Notes: generated from the sequence alone by a model not told the origin. Shown: positions 8,593-17,815, counted from the stretch's first letter. The stretch: DNA of 64,000 nt from Nostoc commune NIES-4072 (GCF_003113895.1 NZ_BDUD01000001.1:3200756-3264755); one strand, 5' to 3'. Numbers and translations are program-made.

Positions 8593-9032
8593 AGTCCCGC
8601 TTTTCAAATAATTACAAAAGGTTTCTAATATCTATCATACAGGGATTGGGCAGGCTCAGATTTGTTTATAAATGAGATTATAAGTTGGACGTGCGATGTC
8701 TACAATGGTCACTGACTTGTACTGAGCGCAGCCGAAGTGGGGGCTGCGCCTACACCATTTTTTATTGGTACGCTGGTACTTCAGGCATTAAACCAATTCG
8801 CAATTCGCAATGGGCTAACGCCCCGCTCCGCTAACGCAATTCGCAATTACGTTTTGTGACGGGGATTTAGACCCCGACACAAAACGTGCTGCCTATCTTG
8901 CTGGGGACTTAAACCCCCAAAGTTCGTTAATAAAGACAAATGTAAAAACTTAGCGATCGCGCTTTCCCACTTGATAGTTTGGGAATACTAGGCTTATGCG
9001 TAGATATTTCAAATCCAGGAACCCCTAGTATC
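8593..9032. other. Repeat-rich spacer between petN and the ethylene-sensor kinase
   Basis: Divergent intergenic region. It holds fragments of dispersed repeats (GCTGCGCCTACACC near 8745; two CGCAATTCGCAAT copies around 8800-8848) and a strong hairpin at 8849-8887, where ACGTTTTGTG and CACAAAACGT pair around a CGGGG/CCCCG inner stem. A TATGAT box on the minus strand near 8636 could be the petN -10, but no convincing -35 is seen. No further gene found. Confidence 0.6.
8849..8887. repeat. Strong hairpin repeat
   Basis: ACGTTTTGTG at 8849-8858 pairs with CACAAAACGT at 8878-8887, one A-A mismatch, then CGGGG pairs with CCCCG around the 7-base loop ATTTAGA. There is no T-run, so this is more likely a dispersed palindromic element than a terminator. 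Confidence 0.65.
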
Positions 9033-10718
9033 ATGCCGACGTTTTTCAACTATCCTTTCCACTCTAATGGTTTTGTTGCCCACGGACATTGTTATCTGTG
9101 GAAAACTGGATTAGTTTGGCTTCACATTACTTCTGATGCCACGATCGCTCTTGCCTATTATTCCATTCCTTTCCTACTGATTTACTTTATTTCCAAGCGC
9201 AAAGACGTTCCTTTCAATGGAGTCTTTATGTTATTTGGTGCTTTTATCATTGCCTGCGGTACTGGACACTTGATGGATATTTGGACGCTTTGGCATCCAG
9301 ACTATTGGATTGCAGGTGGTTTAAAAGCTTTAACTGCCATTATTTCAATATATACGGCATTTGCATTATTTTATCTCATGCCTCAAGCTCTAACACTACC
9401 CAGCCCAGCGCAGTTAGAAGTGATCAATCGAGCGCTTTCAACTGAAATTGTAGAACGCAAGCACATCGAGAAAGAACTACGCGTTGCACAGGAAGTCACT
9501 CAAAACTCCAGCCAAGCCAAGAGTGAATTTCTCGCCAATATGAGTCATGAGCTACGCACACCTCTTAACGGTATTCTGGGCTATACACAAATTCTCCAAC
9601 GCACAGAATCTTTAAGTGAGAAAGGACGCAAAGGAGTTGGCATTATTTATCAATGTGGTTCCCATCTTTTAACCCTAATTAATGATGTCCTGGATCTTTC
9701 TAAAATAGAAGCCCGAAAACTAGAATTGTATCCTGTAGATTTCTACCTGCCTGCCTTTATAGATAGCGTGACTGAAATTTGTCGTATCCGAGCAGAACAA
9801 AAAGTCATCGCATTTCATGTCGAACTCGATCCTGATTTGCCAATAGGCATTCATGCTGATGAAAAACGCTTGCGGCAAGTACTGATTAACTTGCTTAGTA
9901 ATGCGATCAAATTTACTAATCAAGGTAGTGTCACTTTCAAAGTTCAGGTCATTAATCAAGAATCAAACGCCAATGGAAAAACTGATTACAAAATTCGCTT
10001 TCAGGTAATAGATACTGGCACGGGTATAATCCCTGAACAAGCCGAGAAAATCTTTCAGCCCTTTGAGCAAGTGGGAAATCAGAAACGACAATCTGAAGGT
10101 ACAGGCTTGGGATTAGCAATTAGCCAACAAATTGTTTTGTTGATGGGTAGTCAAATTCAGGTGCAAAGTATCTTAGGTAAAGGTAGCACTTTTTGGTTTG
10201 AGGCAAAATTGCCAGAATCTAAAGACTGGGCAAAGGTTTCTAGAGTGGTTGAGCAGGGAACCATTATTGGTTATCAAGGAGAAAGGCGCACCATTTTAAT
10301 TGCAGATGACAAATGGGAAAACCGATCAGTAATTGTAAATTTACTAGAGCCTGTTGGGTTTACTGTTGTAGAAGCTAGTCAGGGTGAGGAAGCATGGGAA
10401 CAGGCTCTAGTCTACAAACCGGACATGATTATCACTGATCTAGTGATGCCTGTATTGAATGGATTTGAGTTGATCGAACGTTTGCGCCAGTCTGGGCCAT
10501 TTAAAGAGATTGCTGTTATCGCTTCGTCAGCCAGCGTATTTGCTATCGACCAGCACAAGAGTATTGATATCGGTGCAGATGCATTTCTACCAAAGCCTAT
10601 AGAAGCTGAAACTCTGCTGGAAATACTACGACAATTTTTGCAACTGGAATGGATTTTTAACGTTAAGGTAGACGCAATAAAAAAAAACTTATACAGGTGG
10701 TTTAAATCAATCAAATGA
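9033..10718 (+). CDS. Ethylene-receptor-like hybrid histidine kinase
   Basis: 561-residue membrane sensor from ATG 9033 (the frame is open from a TTG at 8979, but the family start and CAGGA at 9016-9020 favour ATG). The N-terminal domain has three membrane helices (about 24-53, 62-84, 96-116) and matches the plant ETR1 ethylene-binding domain: Asp34 in SDATIALAYYSIP, and Cys75/His79 in IACGTGHLMDIW, equivalent to the copper-ligating Cys65/His69 of ETR1. A short coiled linker is followed by HisKA with phosphoacceptor His172 in SHELRTPLNG, HATPase (LLSNAIKFTNQG, TGTGI, SEGTGLGLA), and a receiver (about 418-535) with Asp469. There is no GAF domain, unlike plant ETR1. The reading frame ends shortly after a run of nine A (10679-10687) that splits off a C-terminal helical domain. 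Confidence 0.9.
   Translation: MPTFFNYPFHSNGFVAHGHCYLWKTGLVWLHITSDATIALAYYSIPFLLIYFISKRKDVPFNGVFMLFGAFIIACGTGHLMDIWTLWHPDYWIAGGLKALTAIISIYTAFALFYLMPQALTLPSPAQLEVINRALSTEIVERKHIEKELRVAQEVTQNSSQAKSEFLANMSHELRTPLNGILGYTQILQRTESLSEKGRKGVGIIYQCGSHLLTLINDVLDLSKIEARKLELYPVDFYLPAFIDSVTEICRIRAEQKVIAFHVELDPDLPIGIHADEKRLRQVLINLLSNAIKFTNQGSVTFKVQVINQESNANGKTDYKIRFQVIDTGTGIIPEQAEKIFQPFEQVGNQKRQSEGTGLGLAISQQIVLLMGSQIQVQSILGKGSTFWFEAKLPESKDWAKVSRVVEQGTIIGYQGERRTILIADDKWENRSVIVNLLEPVGFTVVEASQGEEAWEQALVYKPDMIITDLVMPVLNGFELIERLRQSGPFKEIAVIASSASVFAIDQHKSIDIGADAFLPKPIEAETLLEILRQFLQLEWIFNVKVDAIKKNLYRWFKSIK
10679..10687 (+). other. A9 homopolymer at a probable frameshift
   Basis: Nine consecutive A near the end of the ethylene-sensor gene. 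With eight A the frame would continue as KKTYTGGLNQSNE straight into the MIYPAKEVLQELLDL segment encoded at 10720. With nine A the frame ends at TGA 10716-10718. This is a mutation, an assembly error, or a slippage site. Confidence 0.65.
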
Positions 10719-10719
10719 G

Positions 10720-10926
10720 ATGATTTATCCTGCTAAAGAGGTTTTACAAGAGTTACTTGATCTGACACAAGACGGCGATATTCAAAAAGTTTTAGAACTT
10801 GCTGAAAAACTTTTTGCATCTGATAAGCAGTTAAGCATTTTTACCCAGCATATTGTCCAACTTGCTAGTAATTTCCAACTCAAACGTCTGGAAACTTTTA
10901 TTGTAAGTATTCAAGAGTCAGAATAA
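10720..10926 (+). CDS. Detached C-terminal helical domain of the hybrid kinase
   Basis: 68 codons beginning one base after the kinase stop. The sequence (PAKEVLQELLDLTQDGDIQK, then a helix ending LKRLETFIVSIQ) is the all-helical tail normally fused after the receiver domain of many cyanobacterial hybrid kinases. Here it lies in the +1 frame relative to the kinase, and the two frames would join if one A were missing from the A9 run at 10679-10687. It has an in-frame ATG but no clear ribosome binding site of its own. It could be expressed by coupling (TGAGATG junction), by slippage fusion, or not at all. Confidence 0.6.
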   Translation: MIYPAKEVLQELLDLTQDGDIQKVLELAEKLFASDKQLSIFTQHIVQLASNFQLKRLETFIVSIQESE

Positions 10927-11297
10927 ATGAGACAATCTGCAAAAATATTTCAATATTTCATGGTTTAGCAGAAAGCGCATCAGTTCGTTTTATTACTATA
11001 CCAATTTCCTAATCAATAGCTTCAGTAAGTTAATAAATTACTAATTTACTATAGGACTCATATTTGATTTTTGAACAGAACTCAGTACACTTTTATTCCT
11101 TCTTCCCAGTCCCCAGTCCCCAATCCCCAGTCCCTTACTTCTACAAGTGATTCAAAAATCAAATCGGATTGCTATATGCTGATTCGATTCTGTTAGCGAT
11201 AACGGGGCGTTTAGCCCATTCTAACTCCTGACTTCTGAATTCTTTTATTCAAGAATACATCAATTAATTTCAGTTAAATTCCAATTTAAAATTAATC
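10927..11297. other. Spacer with a MITE-like element
   Basis: AT-rich spacer between the ethylene-sensor gene and the receiver-kinase gene. Its middle is filled by the MITE-like element at 11049-11177; the rest shows no coding potential. No convincing terminator or promoter was identified. Confidence 0.55.
11049..11177. mobile_element. MITE-like element, copy 1
   Basis: 129-base element. Left end is CTATAGGACTCATATTTGAT then TTTTGAAC; the right end reads, on the other strand, ATATAGCAATCCGATTTGAT then TTTTGAA. The two ends form imperfect terminal inverted repeats of about 27 bases. The interior holds heptamer repeats (CCCAGTC/CCCAATC). It has no ORF. A second two-ended copy lies at 14809-14954. 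Confidence 0.65.
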
Positions 11298-12560
11298 ATG
11301 GGTAAAACTGCAAATAACGGATTTATTTTGATTGTGGATGATAATCCGACAAATTTATCTGTCCTGTGTGAAGCACTCAATAGTGAAGGATTTCGTTTCC
11401 GTGTTGCAGTCGATGGAGAAACTGCGATCGCTCAAGCCGAACGTAATCAACCAGAGTTGATTTTGCTGGATGTACAAATGCCTGGTATTGACGGTTTTGA
11501 AACTTGTCGCCGCCTTAAAGCCAATCCTGTTACCCAAAACATTCCGATTATTTTCACCACTGCTTTAGCGGATACGGAAAGCAAAACGAAGGGATTTTCC
11601 CTTGGAGCAGTAGATTATATCCCAAAACCGTTTGCACAAGAGGAAGTCATTGCTAGAGTGCGCGTACATTTACAACTCAAACAATTGACTGAATCTTTGG
11701 AACAACAAGTTAGCGATCGCACCAAGGCTTTGCAACAAGCCCAAGTCCAACTAGTGCAACAAGAAAAACTATCAACACTCGGAGAGTTAATCGCTGGTAT
11801 TGGGCATGAAATCAACAATCCCATCAACTTTATTTCCAGCAATATTCCACCCTTGCAAGAATACATTTCAGGAGTAACAAAGTTGCTTTTACTGTATGAA
11901 CAAGAGTATCCCAACCCAACAGCCAAAATTACTACTGCTATTAAGGACTTGGATCTTAATTTCGTTCTTGAAGATATGGTAAAAATTTTGAACTCTCTCG
12001 AAGTAGGAAGCGAACGAATTCAGAACCTTTCTAATTCACTCCGCAACTTCTCTCGCTCGGATAGTGATACCAAAATATCTGCTGATTTACACCAAGGTCT
12101 AGATAGTACACTAATGATATTGCAACACCGCCTCAAAGCTAATGGCGAACGTCCCGGCATTGAGGTTATTAAAAATTATGGAGTATTGCCAGAGGTAAAC
12201 TGCTATATCGGGCAGATGAATCAAGTATTTATGAACATTTTGGCAAATGCAATTGATGCCCTTGATGAAGCTATAATGCTAGGCAAAATGAGCAATCTAA
12301 TTCCTCAGATTAAAATTGCAACAGAAATAGATTCTGAACAATTGGTTATAATTCGGATTGCTGACAATGGGATTGGTATTCCTGAACGGTTAAAAAAGCG
12401 CTTATTTGAGCCGTTGTTTACCACAAAAACTGTTGGTAAAGGTACTGGACTTGGCTTGTCGATCGCATATCAAATAGTTGTAGAGAAACACAAAGGTGTA
12501 TTAGAAGTAAATTCTCAACCAGGTATGGGAAGCGAGTTTATTATCAAAATTCCCGCATAA
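11298..12560 (+). CDS. Receiver domain-histidine kinase hybrid
   Basis: 420-residue cytoplasmic signalling protein. The N-terminal receiver (about 8-125) has the acidic pair in LIVDDNPTN, phosphoacceptor Asp58 in LILLDVQMPG, Thr87 and Lys110 in YIPKPF. A short coiled coil (128-158) leads to the histidine kinase core with His170 in GIGHEINNP, N box around [23 protein letters not shown] and GKGTGLGLS. This REC-first architecture usually receives phosphate from another kinase and relays it. The kinase core closely resembles that of the four-GAF kinase at 5051-8179 (both [17 protein letters not shown]). It follows the ethylene-sensor gene on the same strand, separated by 371 bases with a MITE-like element. 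Confidence 0.9.
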   Translation: MGKTANNGFILIVDDNPTNLSVLCEALNSEGFRFRVAVDGETAIAQAERNQPELILLDVQMPGIDGFETCRRLKANPVTQNIPIIFTTALADTESKTKGFSLGAVDYIPKPFAQEEVIARVRVHLQLKQLTESLEQQVSDRTKALQQAQVQLVQQEKLSTLGELIAGIGHEINNPINFISSNIPPLQEYISGVTKLLLLYEQEYPNPTAKITTAIKDLDLNFVLEDMVKILNSLEVGSERIQNLSNSLRNFSRSDSDTKISADLHQGLDSTLMILQHRLKANGERPGIEVIKNYGVLPEVNCYIGQMNQVFMNILANAIDALDEAIMLGKMSNLIPQIKIATEIDSEQLVIIRIADNGIGIPERLKKRLFEPLFTTKTVGKGTGLGLSIAYQIVVEKHKGVLEVNSQPGMGSEFIIKIPA

Positions 12561-12654
12561 GGGCAGGATTTAATTAATTACAAAGCTGCTTTAGCATTTA
12601 TCATACTGAAGAGGAAGGAAAATCTCAAGACCTAATCCCTAATTTCTATATAGA

Positions 12655-13116
12655 GTGAACTCAATTTTAGATGCTCAACTGATGAGAGAACGCCTAGAAT
12701 CCCTGAAAGCTGGAATAATTGGGGGTTTATCTGTGTGTTTTGCTTTTGCTCTTTCTAGTCTGTTGAATACTTTCGTACTGGCAAAGCATTTTCAGACACT
12801 CGCATGTCTGCAAAATGATCTTGACTGGCACTTGTGGGTAAGTGGTGCAGTTGCAACTTTTACTGGCTTATTATTTGGTGTCACCTACCGCTATATCATC
12901 CGCTCAGATAAAAATCTCCAACTCAAAGCTGGTGGTGTACTAGCCTTTGGCTTGGTACGGGGATTAACTCAGATAGAACTTGGCTGGAATTCCAACAGCA
13001 CAATTTGGCCTTTTTTGGTGTTGGCGGGAGAAAGTGTGTTGTGGTTTGCATTAGGTGCGATCGCTCTTAATGTCGCTATTCAACTTCGTTGGGTTAAACC
13101 TTTTTCATCAATCTAA
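12655..13116 (+). CDS. Conserved four-helix membrane protein
   Basis: 153-residue integral membrane protein of unknown function. Hydrophobic segments lie at about 19-43, 63-83, 92-108 and 118-142. The motif GGVLAFGLVRGLTQIE in the middle and a cytoplasmic-looking RYIIRSDKNLQLK loop are notable. Start GTG 12655 is used; an in-frame ATG at 12682 is an alternative, and neither has a strong ribosome binding site. It lies 94 bases after the receiver-kinase gene and 48 before the exonuclease gene, so it could be cotranscribed with either. No family could be named with confidence. Confidence 0.65.
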   Translation: MNSILDAQLMRERLESLKAGIIGGLSVCFAFALSSLLNTFVLAKHFQTLACLQNDLDWHLWVSGAVATFTGLLFGVTYRYIIRSDKNLQLKAGGVLAFGLVRGLTQIELGWNSNSTIWPFLVLAGESVLWFALGAIALNVAIQLRWVKPFSSI

Positions 13117-13164
13117 ATTCCCTATCTCCCTAAATAAAAATATAATTTATTACTAATATCTAAT

Positions 13165-13731
13165 ATGGAAATTAAAATATCCCACTATTATCTTATCGTC
13201 GATCTAGAGGCTACGTGCTGTGATAGTGGGACTATTCCCCGTCATGAAATGGAAATTATCGAAATTGGTGCAGTGATGCTCAATCGAGCAACCTGGGAAA
13301 TTGATTCTGAGTTTCAGCAATTCATTCAACCTGTAAGACATCCGCAACTGACAGATTTTTGTACCAAATTGACTAGTATTCGGCAGCAAGATGTTGAGGA
13401 AGCGCCAAAATTTATAAAGGCAATTTCTCGCTTCAAAGAATGGATTTATTCATTTCCCAATCATATTTTTTGCTCTTGGGGCAATTACGACAAGAAGCAA
13501 TTTATTCAAGATTGCGCGTTTCATAATTTCCCTTATCCTTTTAGTTCCGAACACATCAATATCAAAGAAGAATTTTCAGAATATCTTAGTGTGTCTAAAA
13601 AATTTGGCATGGCACAGGCTCTCAATGAGTTGGGGATAGAATTAAAAGGTATACACCATCGTGGCATTGATGATGCTCGCAACATTGCAGCTATCTACAG
13701 ACAGATTAAAAGTAAGCTGAATAATGGGTAA
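13165..13731 (+). CDS. DEDDh-type 3'-5' exonuclease
   Basis: 188-residue nuclease of the DnaQ/ERI-1 superfamily. Catalytic residues: Asp and Glu of LIVDLEATC (about residues 13-15), an Asp in the WGNYDKKQF motif, and the HRGIDDARN motif that supplies His and the last Asp. The arrangement is closest to the ERI-1/KapD-like subgroup, which trims 3' ends of structured RNA or DNA in other organisms. Substrate here is unknown. ATG 13165. Last gene of the plus-strand block that begins with the ethylene sensor. Confidence 0.85.
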   Translation: MEIKISHYYLIVDLEATCCDSGTIPRHEMEIIEIGAVMLNRATWEIDSEFQQFIQPVRHPQLTDFCTKLTSIRQQDVEEAPKFIKAISRFKEWIYSFPNHIFCSWGNYDKKQFIQDCAFHNFPYPFSSEHINIKEEFSEYLSVSKKFGMAQALNELGIELKGIHHRGIDDARNIAAIYRQIKSKLNNG

Positions 13732-13955
13732 ATAGTAAAGTACCATCTTCAACTGTTGCGGTGCATTAGGAAGATATAGCGCTTTCGGTACTTATCTCAC
13801 TTGGTTAGTAATTCAATTTAATCAAGGTACAGCTAGATAAACGTGATGGAAAAAGACAAGCGATCGCTATCCGAACCAAGGCGTTACTAGCCAAGGAACT
13901 TACTTAAGATGTAGCTTTTGTTACTTATGCGGTATCAGATTAATAATTATTATAT

Positions 13956-14345
13956 CTAGACAAAAGGATTTTTGGAGGAAGAATTTTTCTTACTGGGCGA
14001 GTATTCAGAGCAATTCATCGCTTCTTCAGTGAGAACAATAGAAGGGTTTACCGCACATTTTAAATAATGATTATTAGAATAAAAACTACAGTTTTTACAG
14101 GGAAGTTTGTGTAAAGATTTGGTAGGAAACACCATTTTATAATCTAAAAATGCCCGGATTTTTCGCAATATTAGGAAAAAAACCATCCAACTAATTACAA
14201 AGCCAACAGGAGATAAAGATATCACTATATCAGTAATAGTTAATTCATGTGTTTGTGCTTTATCTTTTGTTGCTTCACTCACGATTACTTGATGTAAGTT
14301 ACTATTGGCTGCTACATTGTTCGGCAACATTTGAGAATGATACAT
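13956..14345 (-). CDS. Small membrane protein with a C-terminal Cys cluster
   Basis: 129-residue protein. A soluble Asn/Thr-rich N-terminus is followed by one membrane helix (about 40-61, VISLSPVGFVISWMVFFLIL) and a cytoplasmic-type basic stretch. The tail carries Cys83, Cys86, Cys97 and Cys112 in the pattern CKNC...LKCAVNP...NCSEY. This pattern, which looks like a small metal-binding knuckle, also occurs at the end of the protein at 55800-56198. I do not know the family or function. Nothing nearby suggests an operon. Confidence 0.65.
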   Translation of the reverse strand: MYHSQMLPNNVAANSNLHQVIVSEATKDKAQTHELTITDIVISLSPVGFVISWMVFFLILRKIRAFLDYKMVFPTKSLHKLPCKNCSFYSNNHYLKCAVNPSIVLTEEAMNCSEYSPSKKNSSSKNPFV

Positions 14346-15598
14346 ATTATTTACCTTTACTATATGTCTTTAGGATTTTGATTTTTGTTAGCCAACTAGT
14401 TATTTGGAAACATATACTTATTATTACTGTGTCATCGTAATTATGTTGATAGCACTGTTTATTTAAGAACATTTAGACATTTTTTTAGGAATAAAATTCA
14501 GCATAATTCTATAGACAAGACTTGATTTTACGTAAATCATGACAAAATTATAAATCTTCCATATTACAGATGTAAACATCAAAAGATTTTGGAAAATAAT
14601 GATATTTAGGATTTATGTTTATTGATCTGTTTTTTAATAAACAAATCACTACACATTTTTCAGTAGTTCAAGTTCTAATGTTTATAAGGGTTTAATTATA
14701 GGTTTAACAAAATAAAACTTCAGCCATATCTGTCAAGAGTTTTGCTTATATTTTTAAGTTATATACCCAAGGGGAGAAATTAGATTATGAGCTTTTAACT
14801 ATAGGATTACTATTTGATTTTTGAACGGAATTAGGTATTGTAGAGTGTGTTAGAACGGAGTTCGTAACGCACTATTATCAAGGGTTTGATGCCGTACTCT
14901 CTGTGCTAACACATCCTACAGATATTTTCTCCAAATCAAACCGGATTCCTATAGATGCTTTTATGTTATAATAATATATGCAAAAATATTTTTATAAAGT
15001 TTCTTAACATCAAAACCATGCGACTTTGTAAGTTATATTTATTACAAAAGTTTTGAATGCAATGATTTTTGCATTGGTAGCTTATTTAGTAGAAGGTTTT
15101 CGCTGAAGATGGGGCTTTTGGAGTGCATGTAAATGGCCCCATACATTGGCAGTGATTAATTTTTTTGAGTATTTTTGCTCGAATTACTTGACAAATAAGT
15201 CCATGGCTATTTCATTGTCTGTGATCTAGCCCGGTTCAGAATTCATTCTGAGTCTAATAGTGAAAGTTGGTTGTCTAAAGACGATTCTAGCAGACGCTTT
15301 GCGAAAGGGTCTACGTTCCTCAACCTAACATACATTAGAGTTATTTTTTAGGCAAAACCTACCCAGTATTGCCAGTTGCGTAAGTCCTGAATACTTTTAC
15401 GAGCGATCGCCAGGTAAATAGACTTGCACTGTAGGGGCACAATATTCTCATACATGTCAACAAAAGCCTAGAAATACCTTAACTGTTGGCTTCCTCACCC
15501 GCCTGAAACATCAGTTCCAGGCGAGACATGACTTTTACCTTAAGTTGACACCAATGAGCATTACTGTACCCTTACAGAAATTAAAGCTGCTGTAAGAA
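14346..15598. other. AT-rich gene-free region
   Basis: About 1.25 kb without a credible gene on either strand. It contains the MITE-like element at 14809-14954 and, near 15290-15315, a degraded piece of the GACGCTTTGCGAAAGGGTCTACG dispersed repeat. The rest is low-complexity A/T-rich sequence. Confidence 0.55.
14809..14954. mobile_element. MITE-like element, copy 2, with a nested palindromic repeat
   Basis: 146-base element with ends CTATAGGATTACTATTTGAT and, on the opposite strand, CTATAGGAATCCGGTTTGAT, matching the ends of the element at 11049-11177. Inside it (14839-14920) is a second palindromic unit bounded by TGTAGAGTGTGTTAG and CTAACACATCCTACA. It carries no gene, so it would need an unlinked transposase if it is a real MITE. 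Confidence 0.68.
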
Positions 15599-16921
15599 TT
15601 ATGAATTACGGATTTTTAAAGAGCGGTGTTTGTAACCGACTATGCATAGTAGAACAATTAGCAATAAAAGCGCTTTGATCATTGATGGCTCCACTACCTT
15701 CTTCACTTCCGTAGGGGTTTTAGGAGTAACATTACACGGAACCTCAATGATCTGTGTGTGATCAGAACCATTACCACTAGGAGTCAGATCGCATTCGCCT
15801 GTGTTGGTGAGAGACAAAGGTGGATTTCCTGAAGAAACAGATGAAACAGATGCTTGAGCTGAAGAACTATCGCCATTCAGTAGTAGAAGCAGAATTAAAG
15901 CAAGACCCCCAATTCCGAATATTGGCCAAAGTGGAAAGGAATCAGGACTGTCTTGTACCAAAACATCTCCCATAGAGGCAGGGGAAGTATCGAGGTTCAT
16001 TACTTCTCCATCCAACGGTAGCGAATTATCACTCAGCAATATATCTCCTGGGATATCTTCTCCCAAGAGCTGACTAAATTCCTGTGGAATCGCGTTTATG
16101 GGACGTCCGAGTTCCCCACCATTTTCAGAGTATGGAAAGGATAGTACTTCAAAAATCCTCTGTTGGAGTTGGCTTGGATTTCCAGAATTCAACGCATTCA
16201 AGCCTGTAGAGATTTTATTGAAATAGAAATTTGTCATCTCTGGCGACAGACCTAAAGACTGAATCTGCTCCTTAATATTGGGAATTTTTGAGGCTTCCTC
16301 AAAGAGTAGTCGTCCGTATGACAACTTCAAGTCTAGTAATCCATTACGGAGGCTAACCGAGTTATTGGTTCCTGAGTATGGTGACCAGTAGAACTGCTTG
16401 GTTACAAGTCCGAGTCCTTCTACTGGATTCCGACCAACTGGTTGTCCAAGAAGGTATTGAGAACTATCCATGATTCCGGGGGATTGGTTTCTCCAAAATG
16501 AGGCGTAAGGCACTTTAGAGAGATTGGGATTGTTACCGTAAAAGCTAGCGAAATTCTGGAAGTTTTTTTCCCCACCAGCTGCTCGGATCAAGAGGTTTTG
16601 ATAGCTAGTCCCCTCGTTTGAATCTAGTAATCGCTGGATTACCGATCCAGTTTTATTGCAAGTCAGACCAAATCCCACATCACATCCAGGAATGACTCGC
16701 ATCTGGCTCAGATTCTGGTTATTGATTTGGTACTGGAGATACTCATACTCCAGTCCTGGTTGGATACCATAGCGTCCAATATTGAGTTGTGCAAAAGCAG
16801 ATTGATACGTAGTGAGTACTACTGCAATAGATGAAAATACGATGGTCGCAAACCGAACCCCCTTCTCTACAAAATGCTCCGCAAACGGCATTGCAATTCT
16901 TTGAACGATTGATTTAGGCAA
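15599..16921 (-). CDS. Exported protein of unknown function
   Basis: 440 residues. An N-terminal hydrophobic stretch (about 24-44, ending AFAQ) looks like a signal peptide with an AFA-Q cleavage site. The mature part (GRYGIQPGLEYEYLQYQI, paired Cys in IPGCDVGFGLTCNKTG) shows no family I recognise. Two further hydrophobic segments follow: residues about 329-345 (PIFGIGGLALILLLLLNG) and 414-429 at the C-terminus, separated by a Ser/Thr-rich linker. It may be anchored at the outer face of the plasma membrane. The next gene on this strand, 17174-17815, is also exported; the 250-base gap argues against a tight operon. Confidence 0.65.
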   Translation of the reverse strand: MPKSIVQRIAMPFAEHFVEKGVRFATIVFSSIAVVLTTYQSAFAQLNIGRYGIQPGLEYEYLQYQINNQNLSQMRVIPGCDVGFGLTCNKTGSVIQRLLDSNEGTSYQNLLIRAAGGEKNFQNFASFYGNNPNLSKVPYASFWRNQSPGIMDSSQYLLGQPVGRNPVEGLGLVTKQFYWSPYSGTNNSVSLRNGLLDLKLSYGRLLFEEASKIPNIKEQIQSLGLSPEMTNFYFNKISTGLNALNSGNPSQLQQRIFEVLSFPYSENGGELGRPINAIPQEFSQLLGEDIPGDILLSDNSLPLDGEVMNLDTSPASMGDVLVQDSPDSFPLWPIFGIGGLALILLLLLNGDSSSAQASVSSVSSGNPPLSLTNTGECDLTPSGNGSDHTQIIEVPCNVTPKTPTEVKKVVEPSMIKALLLLIVLLCIVGYKHRSLKIRNS

Positions 16922-17173
16922 GATGCACCTCCATTAAATGACAGCAATTTTATTGATTGTTCACGTCCCTCTTTCAGTCCGTGGGGTTGATATTAATAGC
17001 TCTATAAATCCAATGGGTCGCAGCAATACAGCAGACTCACCGAGTCTGCAAACAGTATTCCTATCCTTGGTAGTTAAGATTAGGGATTGGGAGAAAATTT
17101 CTTTACGAGTTGAGTGAGGTTTGAATCCCCATCTATACTTATTTCACTCCCGACTCCCCACTCCCTAGTTCAT

Positions 17174-17815
17174 TCAACTCTTAGGTAAAGAAATGTTGAT
17201 TGTAATTCCGGTACCTTTGAGATTTCCTGATGAGAGCGTGTGATATAACACCAATCCCCGGTTTGGTTGATCGAAAAGAAACCCACGACGTGTGGGTTTG
17301 ATCTTGCCTTCTTTTACTAACGAGACAAAGGCTTCTAAATACCTACGTATACCTTGACGGTTCTCTGGACTAGTATTTGTATGACGCTTAATCAGCATCA
17401 TAAAGAAGTCCAAACTACGATTTTCCTGTCCCTGAATCAGACTGCCCTCATCTAGGAAAGAACTTGCTATGAGCCTGCCATCAACTTGTTTAACCTTAAA
17501 TAGGGTAAAGTAACGCCCTTCTTTTTTAGGATCATTCGCATAACAGACCCAAGAACCCTCTTGATTCTGTATAAAACCTTGTTCTCCAAGGTAAGAAAGC
17601 AAAGAATTACTTGCTTTTGTTTGTACTGGAGGTAATAAATTATCAATGGGATCTAAAGAGCAAATCCTCTGCGTTGTTTTCTGTTGAGCAGCAGCAGGAG
17701 TCTGCTGGGTATCGACAGGCAGAGGCTTGTCATTAGCTATTGCCATAGTAGACATCGTAGCGATCGCAGATATTTGGAGAGCGATCGCTCCAAGCAAACG
17801 AACAATAATATTCAT
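17174..17815 (-). CDS. Exported protein of unknown function
   Basis: 213 residues with a clear signal peptide (MNIIVRLLGAIALQISAIA, cleavage after an Ala-rich stretch near residue 27). The mature region has two Cys (ICSLDPID and VCYANDP) and a pattern GRYFTLFKVKQVDGRLIASSF. No family was recognised. It is transcribed towards, and may belong with, the exported protein at 15599-16921. A GCGATCGC pair overlaps the signal-peptide codons. Confidence 0.6.
   Translation of the reverse strand: MNIIVRLLGAIALQISAIATMSTMAIANDKPLPVDTQQTPAAAQQKTTQRICSLDPIDNLLPPVQTKASNSLLSYLGEQGFIQNQEGSWVCYANDPKKEGRYFTLFKVKQVDGRLIASSFLDEGSLIQGQENRSLDFFMMLIKRHTNTSPENRQGIRRYLEAFVSLVKEGKIKPTRRGFLFDQPNRGLVLYHTLSSGNLKGTGITINISLPKS

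Noticed and set aside
13732..13955. Protein-like stretch GRYSAFGTYLTWLVIQFNQG after the exonuclease
   Set aside because: Preceded in frame by a stop, no start codon, and I could not tie it to a family; perhaps a remnant but unsupported.
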